A stretch of DNA of 64,000 bases, taken from contig NZ_CP042433.1 of the NCBI RefSeq assembly GCF_007970805.1, forward strand, positions 2,170,001-2,234,000, read 5' to 3'. The notes below the pieces were generated by a model that saw only the letters and a list, made by a program, of their open reading frames with translations, ran no database searches and was not told where the DNA came from. This stretch comes from Flavisolibacter ginsenosidimutans (GTDB lineage: Bacteria; Bacteroidota; Bacteroidia; Chitinophagales; Chitinophagaceae). A program made the translations under genes and the position numbers. Positions 8,142 to 15,699 of the stretch are shown here, one piece after another; position 1 is the stretch's first letter; the number at the start of each line of letters is the position of its first letter.

Positions 8142-9998
8142 TTAAAACTTTAATTCGATGCGGTTGTTTTTGGGATTTACATCGGCCATGCGGCCCGAGG
8201 GATCTATTTCAACCGCTGTTATATCGGTAAGCTTGCGGTTAGTAGAAACGGTGAAATTTGGACTGGTCCAACGCCACGGTGCATATACCTTGCGATTTTC
8301 CTGTCCGTTCTCGGCGGGCTTTTCGCCAAACATTTGATAAGCGGGAACGTAATGCCATTCGCTGCTGCCATCTTTGAACGTAATTTTTATATCAACAGGC
8401 ATGGGCATTACGCCAATCTTAGCCAATCGAATATTGGTAGCGCCGCCCGCCTCCCACAGGCTGTCAATGCCGTAATCAATTGTTCTTGTTGTATTCACCC
8501 AGTATTCTTTGTACCAATCCAATTTTAGCCCGCTAACTTTTTCTGCCACGTGCATAAAATCATTCACGGCCGGTTCCTTAAATCGCCACAAGCGATAATA
8601 CTCCAACAGAATCTTATCCCGCACCGCATCACCAACTACGTAACCTAATTGCGAAAGAAAAATTCCACCTTTCGAATACGAAGCAATGCTGTACGCAAAA
8701 TTGGTATTGTAATGATCGGCGTGGGTGGACATCGGTTCTTCAAGCCCTGATCTTACCAAAGCCAGATAACTGTTGTATTCTCCCTCATGCGGAAACTCCT
8801 TTGTGTCGTGCAGAAAAGCAATGGTTTCGTTTTCGGCAAAAGTGGTAAAGCCTTCGTCCATCCATGGATACAAAGATTCATTCGTGCCCATCATTCCCTG
8901 GTACCAACTGTGTAAAAACTCGTGAACGGTAACGCCGTCGCCGGGACCGTTGATCATTGTAGCCATCGGGTATTCCATGCCGCCGTCGCCGCCGTGCACC
9001 CACGAATATTGTTTGTACGGATAAGGGCCAAACTTTTTTTCTACAAACGGAAATATCTTTTCCATCTTCGGTAACACTTGGTTCCATTCATCTACTCGCT
9101 TTACATCGCTTTTATCGTACAACACATGAAGCGTTAAATCGGAACGGATTTTTTTTGAGAGGTGAACAAAATCGGGGTCGGCCGCCCAGGCAAAATCATG
9201 CACGTTTGGTGCACTAAATTTCCACACCAGCTTGTTGCCCGCGGGACGCTGAACCGTTGTTCCTTTTTCTTCGTAACCGTAGCCAACTTGCGATGCATTT
9301 TGCAAGTAACCAGTTCCGCCAAGAATGTAACTTTTATCAATTGAAATCGTTACATCGTAGTCGCCCCAAACGCCATAAAACTCGCGGCCTACATAAGGCG
9401 TCGGATGCCAACCTTCGTAATCGTACTCACACATTTTCGGGTACCATTGGGTCATGGTATAGCGAACGTTTGTTTGCGGATTGTCTCTTCCGCTGCGGCG
9501 AATTTGCAAAGGCACTTGTGCGTCCCACTCCATGTCAAACGTTGCCTGCGATTTTGGAAGAATGGGCTTGTCAAGCAACACTTCCAAAATGGTTTCGCAG
9601 AGCTTTGTCTTTTGTTCGCGGCCGTTCATTTTTATCGACGTCACTTTTTCGTAACCAATTTCATCGGGCTTTAAATTGGCAATGCGGTCGCGAACACGAA
9701 CATCCCAGTCGGGTACACGATTGCTGCCGCGTGGTACCAAGATTGTTCCTTGCCGGCGGCTGCGTTCGTCCATCATGCTGCCCGGCTGAAAGGCATTCCA
9801 GTAAAGGTGAAAAAAGACATGCGTTAATGTATCGGGTGAATTGTTCCAATACTCCAACTTTTGTTTGCCTTTGTATTGATTGGTTTGCACGTTCACATCG
9901 GCATTGATGGTGTACTTCACCCGTTGCTGCCACCGGTCGGGCTGCGCAAGAAGGGTGAAAGAGAAAAGGAGGAAAAGAGAAAGCGAAATTGTTTTCAT
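8142..9998 (-). CDS. M1-family zinc metallopeptidase (aminopeptidase-like), secreted
   Basis: 618 residues after a signal peptide (SLSLFLLFSFTLLA-Q). The zinc site HEFLH (about 359-363) with the third ligand Glu in MDEGFTTF (about 382) is the HExxH-18-E pattern of family M1. GGMEYP (about 340-345) matches the family's exopeptidase GxMEN position. It should clip N-terminal residues from peptides in the periplasm or outside the cell. ATG 9998 was chosen over 10019 because it starts directly before the signal peptide. A terminator lies on each side, so it is probably monocistronic. Confidence 0.93.
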   Translation of the reverse strand: MKTISLSLFLLFSFTLLAQPDRWQQRVKYTINADVNVQTNQYKGKQKLEYWNNSPDTLTHVFFHLYWNAFQPGSMMDERSRRQGTILVPRGSNRVPDWDVRVRDRIANLKPDEIGYEKVTSIKMNGREQKTKLCETILEVLLDKPILPKSQATFDMEWDAQVPLQIRRSGRDNPQTNVRYTMTQWYPKMCEYDYEGWHPTPYVGREFYGVWGDYDVTISIDKSYILGGTGYLQNASQVGYGYEEKGTTVQRPAGNKLVWKFSAPNVHDFAWAADPDFVHLSKKIRSDLTLHVLYDKSDVKRVDEWNQVLPKMEKIFPFVEKKFGPYPYKQYSWVHGGDGGMEYPMATMINGPGDGVTVHEFLHSWYQGMMGTNESLYPWMDEGFTTFAENETIAFLHDTKEFPHEGEYNSYLALVRSGLEEPMSTHADHYNTNFAYSIASYSKGGIFLSQLGYVVGDAVRDKILLEYYRLWRFKEPAVNDFMHVAEKVSGLKLDWYKEYWVNTTRTIDYGIDSLWEAGGATNIRLAKIGVMPMPVDIKITFKDGSSEWHYVPAYQMFGEKPAENGQENRKVYAPWRWTSPNFTVSTNRKLTDITAVEIDPSGRMADVNPKNNRIELKF

Positions 9999-10056
9999 GT
10001 GTCGTTTATTCTTTTGCATGTTCTGTTGTCTTTTGCGAAAGCCGTAAATGTATCGA

Positions 10057-10090
10057 AAAACAAAGCCCTCAAAATCGAGGGCTTTGTTTT
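10057..10090 (-). terminator. Strong bidirectional terminator between pckA and the M1 peptidase
   Basis: Perfect 14-bp arms (aaaacaaagccctc / gagggctttgtttt) around a 6-nt loop, A-rich on one side and T-rich on the other. It follows the pckA stop by about 20 bp on the minus strand. Confidence 0.8.
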
Positions 10091-10109
10091 ATCCGAAGAT
10101 TTTTAACGC

Positions 10110-11717
10110 TTAGGGCTTTGGTGCAGCGCTCAAAATTTCTTCCGATACACCAGCGGCGTATTTCTCAAAATTTTTCACAAACAAACCCGCAAGAAATTTC
10201 GCTTTTTGGTCGTAAGCGTTATTATCGCTCCAGGTGTTTCGCGGCATCAATACGTCCGTCGGTACGCCGGGCACTTCCTTTGGAATGGCTACGCCAAAAA
10301 TTTCGTCGGAAACTTTTTCAACGTTATCCAACTTTCCTTCAAGCGCAGCGGTTATCATGGCTCTTGTGTAGGAAAGCTTCATGCGGCGGCCTACGCCGTA
10401 AGGGCCGCCGGTCCAGCCTGTATTCACCAACCAAACGTTTACGTTGTTCTCGTGCATTTTCTTCCCCAGCATCTCGGCATACTTGCCCGGATGCAGCGGC
10501 AGGAAAGGCGCACCAAAGCAAGCGCTGAAAGTAGGTTTTGGCTCTGTTACTCCCGTTTCTGTGCCGGCAACTTTTGCGGTATAACCCGAAATGAATTGAT
10601 ACATCGCTTGCCCTTTTGTTAGTTTGGAAATGGGCGGCAACACACCATAAGCATCGCAGGTTAAAAAGAAAATGTTTTTGGGCACGTTGCCAACTGATGG
10701 CTCCAATGCGTTGGAGATGAAATGCAAGGGATAAGAAACACGGGTATTTTCGGTGATGCTCCCGTCATCGAAATTAATCTGCTTTGTACCGGGATAGAAC
10801 CGAACGTTCTCCACAATTGCGCCGGGACGAATGGCGTGAAAAATTTCGGGCTCTTTTTCTTCCGATAAATTAATCAGCTTGGCATAACAACCGCCTTCAA
10901 AATTGAAGACATTATCACTTGCCCAGCCGTGTTCGTCATCACCAATTAGCTTTCGTTTTGGATCAGCGCTTAAGGTTGTTTTTCCCGTGCCGCTCAATCC
11001 AAAGAAAATCGCCGTGTCGCCATCGCTGCCCATATTGGCACTGCAATGCATACTCAATACATTTTTTTCCAGCGGAAGAATGTAATTCAGAATGGAGAAA
11101 ATGCCTTTTTTTGTTTCACCGGTATAACCCGTTCCCGCAATCAAAATGGTTCTGTGCTTGAACGAAACGATAACTGCGTTGTGCTGGCGAACGCCGCATT
11201 CTGTTGCATCCAGCTTTAAATCGGGAGCAGAAAGCAAGTGCCAGTCGGCTGTAAAATCATCCAACTCTTCTTCTGTGGGCCGGAGAAACATGTTGTAGGC
11301 AAACAAATTTGTCGAAGGCTTTTCGGTAATCACGCGAATGTTCAAACGGTAACGGGGATCGGCACAGGCGTAACAATCACGCACCCAAATTTCGTCCTTG
11401 TTGTTTAAGTAGTCCGCCATCTTTTTGTGAACGAGATGGAAGTACTTTTCTTCAATAGGAATGTTGAAATTGTTCCAGTGCACAGTGGTGGCAGTGGTTT
11501 CGTCTTTAACCGTAAACTTGTCGAGTGGCGCACGCCCGGTAAACTCGCCTGTGTTGATGGCAAGGGCGCCGCTGTCGGTTAACGTGCCCTCGCCCCTGCG
11601 CAAGGTGTCTTGCACTAATTCTTCGGGACTTGACTGGTAATGGATGTTGTCTGTGTGTTTTAATCCAATACGGATTAGGTTCTCCGTGGAGAACGAAACA
11701 ATGGTAGGTACTGACAT
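10110..11717 (-). CDS. pckA: Phosphoenolpyruvate carboxykinase (ATP)
   Basis: 536 residues, full family length. Converts oxaloacetate and ATP to phosphoenolpyruvate, CO2 and ADP, the entry step of gluconeogenesis. Motifs: GEFTGRAPLDKF (substrate Arg), GTGYTGETKKGIF, the kinase loop GLSGTGKTTLSAD, the metal site GDDEHGW, NFEGGCYAK, and NTGWTGGPYGVGRR near the C-terminus. The frame opens at 11759, but ATG 11717 gives the normal N-terminus and a perfect -7 box lies 27 bp further upstream. Confidence 0.97.
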   Translation of the reverse strand: MSVPTIVSFSTENLIRIGLKHTDNIHYQSSPEELVQDTLRRGEGTLTDSGALAINTGEFTGRAPLDKFTVKDETTATTVHWNNFNIPIEEKYFHLVHKKMADYLNNKDEIWVRDCYACADPRYRLNIRVITEKPSTNLFAYNMFLRPTEEELDDFTADWHLLSAPDLKLDATECGVRQHNAVIVSFKHRTILIAGTGYTGETKKGIFSILNYILPLEKNVLSMHCSANMGSDGDTAIFFGLSGTGKTTLSADPKRKLIGDDEHGWASDNVFNFEGGCYAKLINLSEEKEPEIFHAIRPGAIVENVRFYPGTKQINFDDGSITENTRVSYPLHFISNALEPSVGNVPKNIFFLTCDAYGVLPPISKLTKGQAMYQFISGYTAKVAGTETGVTEPKPTFSACFGAPFLPLHPGKYAEMLGKKMHENNVNVWLVNTGWTGGPYGVGRRMKLSYTRAMITAALEGKLDNVEKVSDEIFGVAIPKEVPGVPTDVLMPRNTWSDNNAYDQKAKFLAGLFVKNFEKYAAGVSEEILSAAPKP

Positions 11718-11744
11718 AAAAAGCAATCGTTTAATGTTAGGCAA

Positions 11745-11752
11745 CAAAGGTA
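11745..11752 (-). promoter_or_regulatory. -7 box TACCTTTG of pckA
   Basis: A full TAnnTTTG match on the minus strand, 27 bp before the pckA start. It rules out the upstream in-frame start at 11759, which would lie before the transcription start. Confidence 0.6.
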
Positions 11753-11850
11753 AAGGCAAAACCGCGCAGCTAAAAACAGCACGTGTAAAATCTACACAAC
11801 GTCGTTTCTTTCTTCAATTGTTTTACTTTGCTGCACCATAAACAAGTTGA

Positions 11851-13140
11851 ATGAAACATTTGCCCCTCAACCCGGAAATTTTTGTTACTAACCGCAAGCG
11901 CTTTGTTGAAAAGATGAAGCCGGCCAGCATTGCCATTTTTGTGAGCAACGACGAAGTACCGCGCAACGGCGATGCCATTTATACGTTTCAGCAAAACAGC
12001 GACCTGTATTGGCTTAGCGGCATTGAGCAGGAAGACAGCATGGTGATATTGTTTCCCGACAATCCCGATAAAAAATATCGCGAAGTATTGGTGCTCGTTC
12101 GCCCGAACGAGTTAAAAGAAAAATGGGACGGCAAGCGCCTGCGCAAAGAAGAAGCAACCGCCATCAGCGGCATCGAAACCATTGTGTGGTTAGACAGTTT
12201 AGATGGTTTGTTGCAACCCTGGATTCATTTAGCAGACAATGTTTTTTTAGACTCAAACGAGAACGACCGTAAGGCCAACCTGCTTCGTTCACGTGATTAC
12301 CGTTTCATTGATGAAATGAAATCACGGTATCCTTTGCATCAATACGAACGTGCGGCGAGGGTTATGAAGGAATTGCGGGCCATTAAAACGCCACTGGAAA
12401 TTGAGGTCGTAAAAAAAGCCGTTGCCGTTACGGGAAAAACTTTTGAACGGGTAATGAAGTTTATGAAACCCGGCGTAATGGAATACGAAATCGAAGCGGA
12501 GATCGTCCATTCATTTCTCAGCCAAAGAGCCAGCGGCGAAGCATACGGCAGCATCATTGCCAGCGGCGACAGGGCAAGAACGCTGCATTACGTTTCTAAT
12601 AACCAGGAATGCAAAGACGGCGAATTGGTGCTGATGGATTTTGGCGCCTTGTACGGCGGTTATGCGGCCGATTTAACGCGAACCATTCCGGTGAACGGCA
12701 AGTTTACCCCGCGACAAAAAGAGGTTTACAATGCTTGCTTGCATTTGCACAACTACGCAAAGAGTTTGCTGAAGCCAGGAATATCCATTGTTGATTACAC
12801 TGAAAAAGTTGGCGACGAGGCCACGGTACAATTCATGAAGATTGGCTTGCTGAAAGAAGAAGATTTTAAAAACGAGGACCCCGACAACCGAGCTTACCGT
12901 AAGTATTTGTATCACGGCATCTCACATCATTTGGGAATAGACGTTCACGATCTAGGTACTCGAACCGAACCCATTCAAGCGGGCATGTTGTTCACCGTTG
13001 AACCCGGCATTTATATTCAGGAAGAAGGCATGGGCATCCGCATCGAAAACAACGTGTGGATCACCGAAAATGGCAACGTTGATTTGTTTGAAGGCATCCC
13101 AATAACGGTGGAGGAAATTGAAGCGGTTATGACAAGGTAG
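11851..13140 (+). CDS. pepP: Xaa-Pro aminopeptidase (M24B)
   Basis: 429 residues. The N-terminal creatinase-like domain (1-170) is followed by the pita-bread catalytic domain. Dinuclear metal ligands are visible: Asp in LMDFGALYGG and in YAADLTRTI, His in GISHHLGIDVHD, Glu in FTVEPGIYIQ and Glu in GIRIENNVWI. It removes N-terminal residues preceding proline. No signal peptide, so cytosolic. The gene is divergent from pckA, with 133 bp between them. Its TAG stop is directly followed by the left arm of the inverted repeat around the next gene. Confidence 0.95.
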   Translation: MKHLPLNPEIFVTNRKRFVEKMKPASIAIFVSNDEVPRNGDAIYTFQQNSDLYWLSGIEQEDSMVILFPDNPDKKYREVLVLVRPNELKEKWDGKRLRKEEATAISGIETIVWLDSLDGLLQPWIHLADNVFLDSNENDRKANLLRSRDYRFIDEMKSRYPLHQYERAARVMKELRAIKTPLEIEVVKKAVAVTGKTFERVMKFMKPGVMEYEIEAEIVHSFLSQRASGEAYGSIIASGDRARTLHYVSNNQECKDGELVLMDFGALYGGYAADLTRTIPVNGKFTPRQKEVYNACLHLHNYAKSLLKPGISIVDYTEKVGDEATVQFMKIGLLKEEDFKNEDPDNRAYRKYLYHGISHHLGIDVHDLGTRTEPIQAGMLFTVEPGIYIQEEGMGIRIENNVWITENGNVDLFEGIPITVEEIEAVMTR

Positions 13141-13166
13141 TCCACAGACAACGGACAACGGTCCAC
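13140..13166 (+). repeat. Left terminal inverted repeat of the four-helix-bundle element
   Basis: Begins on the last base of the pepP stop codon. Complementary at 23 of 27 positions to 13638-13664. The internal word is GTCCAC..CAACGGA..GGTCCAC. Confidence 0.85.
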
Positions 13167-13273
13167 AGGCGGGCATGCAAATTTTGACTGTTTGCCATTT
13201 GAAATCCAAAATGAAATAACCATCATGAATGACCATCTGCCGACCGTCGTCAGTTGACCATAAACCAAAACCA

Positions 13274-13627
13274 ATGCCTTTCAAGTTTGAACAACTACAA
13301 GTTTGGAAATCAGCAATTGAATTAAGCGGAAGAGTTCATGAAATATGTAAACGCTTTCCCAAGGATGAACTTTTTATCCTGACAAGCCAAATAAAGCGAG
13401 CTTCCGATTCAGTTTCATTAAACATTGCAGAGGGTTCCACAGGTCAGTCAAACGATGAATTCAACCGCTTTCTCGGTTATGCGTTGCGCTCGGCCATTGA
13501 GGTTGTCAGTTGCCTGTATTTAGCGTTAAACCGAAAGTATATTTCTACAGACGAATTCAAAGAACTTTACGATTTCATAGATTCGCTCTGCAGAAAAATT
13601 CAAGCTTTACGAAACTCTCTAAAATAA
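13274..13627 (+). CDS. Four-helix-bundle protein (S23 / intervening-sequence protein family)
   Basis: 117 residues. The N-terminus FKFEQLQVWKSAIELS, the central SQIKRASDSVSLNIAEGS and FNRFLGYALRSAIEV are the signature of the S23-type four-helix-bundle family. This family was first found encoded in intervening sequences of 23S rRNA and is related to the Avd accessory protein of diversity-generating retroelements. Its biochemical role is unsettled; nucleic-acid binding is likely. The frame opens at 13229, but that part is word-repeat sequence, so ATG 13274 was chosen. The gene sits between 27-bp inverted repeats, in the short gap between pepP and pssA. Confidence 0.92.
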   Translation: MPFKFEQLQVWKSAIELSGRVHEICKRFPKDELFILTSQIKRASDSVSLNIAEGSTGQSNDEFNRFLGYALRSAIEVVSCLYLALNRKYISTDEFKELYDFIDSLCRKIQALRNSLK

Positions 13628-13637
13628 ACGCTCGTCA

Positions 13638-13664
13638 GTGGACCATTATCCGTTGACCGTGGAC
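13638..13664 (-). repeat. Right terminal inverted repeat of the four-helix-bundle element
   Basis: Partner of 13140-13166 (23/27 complementary). It ends 6 bp before the pssA ATG. The element spans 525 bp including both arms. Confidence 0.85.
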
Positions 13665-13670
13665 TAAATC

Positions 13671-14504
13671 ATGAAACAAATTCCAAACCTTTTTACACTT
13701 CTCAATTTGTTTTTTGGCTGCATTGCCATTGTTTACATCATGCAGGTGGACAGCGGCATTGTTGCATTAAACGATGCCGGCGCTGCCGAAGTGGTGTTCC
13801 CCGAAAAAATGGCTCTCGGTGCCTTGTTTATCTTTTTCGCGGCAGCGGTTGATTTTTTCGACGGTTTTTTTGCCCGCATGTTAAAAGCCTCTACCGACAA
13901 GGGAAAACAACTTGACTCGCTGAGCGACGTGGTGAGCTTTGGCGTCGCGCCGGGAATGATTCTTTACCAATTGTTGCGATTGGGTTATGCGCAAAAGGAA
14001 GATGCTTTATCAACTTCCTTTGCTTTGCTGCTGCCAGCTTTTCTATTCTCCTGTGCCGTTGCCTGGCGGCTGGCAAAGTTTAACGTGAGCACCAACCAAT
14101 CGGACAGTTTTAAAGGCGTTCCCTCTCCTGCTGCGGGTTTGGTGGTAGCCTCCTTTCCGCTCATCATTTGGTACGCCGATACAAACCCTTTGAGTTGGAA
14201 AGCAAGCCTGCACGTACCACAACTATTGATTAACGTTTGGTTGTTGTATGCCGTCATCATTCTTCTTAGTTATTTGATGACCTGTAACCGCACTTTTATC
14301 GCCATCAAGTTCAAAGACTATTCGCTGAAAAACAATTTGCTCAAATACATCCTAATTGCCCTCTCGCTTATTTGCCTCGTGGCTTTGCAATGGTTGGCTA
14401 TTCCGATCGTCTTCGTTCTGTATTTGATCTTTTCCGCTTTTTCAAAGGAGCCCTCCGCGTTGGCTAAAGGCAACAATAACAAAACCGTTGACGTAACGGT
14501 ATAA
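13671..14504 (+). CDS. pssA: CDP-diacylglycerol-serine O-phosphatidyltransferase
   Basis: 277 residues, an integral membrane protein with about seven hydrophobic segments. The CDP-alcohol phosphotransferase motif DG-x2-AR-x8-G-x3-D-x3-D is intact (DGFFAR, then GKQLDSLSD, about 63-85). It makes phosphatidylserine from CDP-diacylglycerol and serine, the precursor of phosphatidylethanolamine. The N-terminus KQIPNLFTLLNLFFGCIAI is typical of the PssA subfamily. ATG 13671 lies 6 bp after the repeat arm. Confidence 0.92.
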   Translation: MKQIPNLFTLLNLFFGCIAIVYIMQVDSGIVALNDAGAAEVVFPEKMALGALFIFFAAAVDFFDGFFARMLKASTDKGKQLDSLSDVVSFGVAPGMILYQLLRLGYAQKEDALSTSFALLLPAFLFSCAVAWRLAKFNVSTNQSDSFKGVPSPAAGLVVASFPLIIWYADTNPLSWKASLHVPQLLINVWLLYAVIILLSYLMTCNRTFIAIKFKDYSLKNNLLKYILIALSLICLVALQWLAIPIVFVLYLIFSAFSKEPSALAKGNNNKTVDVTV

Positions 14505-14558
14505 ACGCGAAGCATCAAACGACAATCGTGAATTAAAGTTCACATTCAATCTCTATCC

Positions 14559-14566
14559 TAAATTTG
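14559..14566 (+). promoter_or_regulatory. -7 box TAAATTTG of purS
   Basis: An exact TAnnTTTG match 26 bp before the purS start. A purine-rich AAAGGAA ribosome-binding region lies between. Confidence 0.55.
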
Positions 14567-14592
14567 CCCGCAAACAACAAAAGGAACAAACC

Positions 14593-14838
14593 ATGAAATA
14601 TTCGGTACAGGTTCATGTAATGCCACTAAAAGAATTGTTAGACCCGCAAGGCAAGGCGGTTTTAGGCGGATTAAAAAACCTGGGGCTAAATTCAGTAGAA
14701 GACGTTCGCGTGGGCAAGCATATTTCGCTGCAAATCGAAGCTTCATCTGAAGAAGAAGCAAAACGCATTGCCGAAGAGGCGAGCAAGAAATTGTTGGCCA
14801 ATGCGGTGATGGAATTTTACGAAATCGAAGTTCATTAG
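14593..14838 (+). CDS. purS: Phosphoribosylformylglycinamidine synthase subunit PurS
   Basis: 81 residues, the normal length. PurS bridges PurL and PurQ in the fourth step of purine synthesis. Family features are KYSVQVHVMPLKELLDPQGKAV, the GLNSVEDVRVGKHISL core and a C-terminal amphipathic helix EEEAKRIAEEASKKLLAN. purL and purQ are not in the window, so this is an isolated subunit gene with its own promoter. Confidence 0.93.
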   Translation: MKYSVQVHVMPLKELLDPQGKAVLGGLKNLGLNSVEDVRVGKHISLQIEASSEEEAKRIAEEASKKLLANAVMEFYEIEVH

Positions 14839-14845
14839 TTGCCTC

Positions 14846-14910
14846 GGTTGATTGGTTGATTGGTTTTTGACAACTACTGGTCAACCACTCAACAAATCAA
14901 CCAATCAACC
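14846..14910. repeat. Inverted word repeat, perfect 16-bp arms
   Basis: Arms 14846-14861 (ggttgattggttgatt) and 14895-14910 pair perfectly over a 33-nt loop. The right arm ends 5 bp before the rsmI ATG, so the hairpin would cover the ribosome-binding region. The same word occurs in the ftsQ-murC gap at 31524. Confidence 0.9.
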
Positions 14911-14915
14911 AGCAC

Positions 14916-15581
14916 ATGCTCTACCTTGTTCCCACTCCCATCGGCAACTTAAAAGACATTACGCTTCGTGCTTTAGAGGTATTGCAGCAGGTAGATGTTA
15001 TTCTTGCCGAGGACACAAGAACAACCTCAAAGCTGTTGAACCACTATCAAATTCAAAAGCCGCTCACGCCTTATCACCAGCACAACGAACACAAAATTCT
15101 TCAGCATTTAATTGACCAGTTAACAACCGGCAAAGTCATGGCCGTTGTAACAGATGCGGGAACGCCTGGCATTTCTGATCCCGCTTTTTTATTGGTGCGG
15201 GAGTGCATTAAAAACAATATCAAGGTAGAAAGTCTGCCCGGCGCAACGGCCTTTGTTCCGGCGCTTATCAACAGCGGTCTCACCACGAACCGTTTTTGCT
15301 TTGAAGGTTTTCTTCCGCTGAAAAAAGGGCGGCACACTTTACTCACACAATTAAGCAACGAAGAACGCACCCTTATTTTTTATGAATCGCCCATGCGCTT
15401 GATAAAAACATTGGAAGATTTCATTCAATATTTTGGCGCCGAACGCCAATGCTGTGTGAGCCGCGAGCTTACAAAAATGTTTGAAGAAAACGCAAGAGGC
15501 ACGTTGCAGGAAGTGCACGATTACTTCGGACAAAAAACCGTAAAAGGCGAGATTGTGATTGTTGTCGAAGGCAAAGAATAA
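14916..15581 (+). CDS. rsmI: 16S rRNA 2'-O-ribose C1402 methyltransferase
   Basis: 221 residues, SAM-dependent tetrapyrrole-methylase fold. Motifs: LYLVPTPIGNLKDITLRAL at the N-terminus, ILAEDTRTTSKLL, VVTDAGTPGISDPA (SAM loop), LPGATAFVPALINSGL and FEGFLP. It is shorter than the E. coli enzyme at the C-terminus. It methylates C1402 of 16S rRNA in the decoding centre. The stop codon TAA lies in the left arm of another word repeat (15577-15586). Confidence 0.93.
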   Translation: MLYLVPTPIGNLKDITLRALEVLQQVDVILAEDTRTTSKLLNHYQIQKPLTPYHQHNEHKILQHLIDQLTTGKVMAVVTDAGTPGISDPAFLLVRECIKNNIKVESLPGATAFVPALINSGLTTNRFCFEGFLPLKKGRHTLLTQLSNEERTLIFYESPMRLIKTLEDFIQYFGAERQCCVSRELTKMFEENARGTLQEVHDYFGQKTVKGEIVIVVEGKE

Positions 15582-15650
15582 GTTGACCCTGGCAATGAAA
15601 TTTGCTTTGTTTCCGCAGCCTCCAATAACTTATCAACCAATCAACTTATT
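15577..15650. repeat. Inverted word repeat spanning the rsmI stop codon
   Basis: aataagttga at 15577-15586 pairs perfectly with tcaacttatt at 15641-15650. The left arm contains the TAA stop of rsmI. More TTATCAACCAATCAACTTATT-like words lie beside the right arm. Confidence 0.65.
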
Positions 15651-15671
15651 AACTTAATCCCTATCTTCACA

Positions 15672-15693
15672 ATTAGTTGCATAACTAACTAAT
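15672..15693. promoter_or_regulatory. Palindromic operator-like site upstream of the beta-oxidation gene
   Basis: attagtt (15672-15678) and aactaat (15687-15693) form a symmetric site with centre GCATAACT, 7 bp before the ATG at 15700. The symmetry and position suggest a repressor site (MarR or TetR type), but no regulator gene is nearby. Confidence 0.4.
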
Positions 15694-15699
15694 TTCTGT

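Noticed and set aside
9257-9907. Long plus-strand open frame (216 codons) opposite the M1 peptidase
   Set aside because: Antisense shadow of a well-supported gene; composition rich in Cys/Arg/Phe as expected for a mirror frame.
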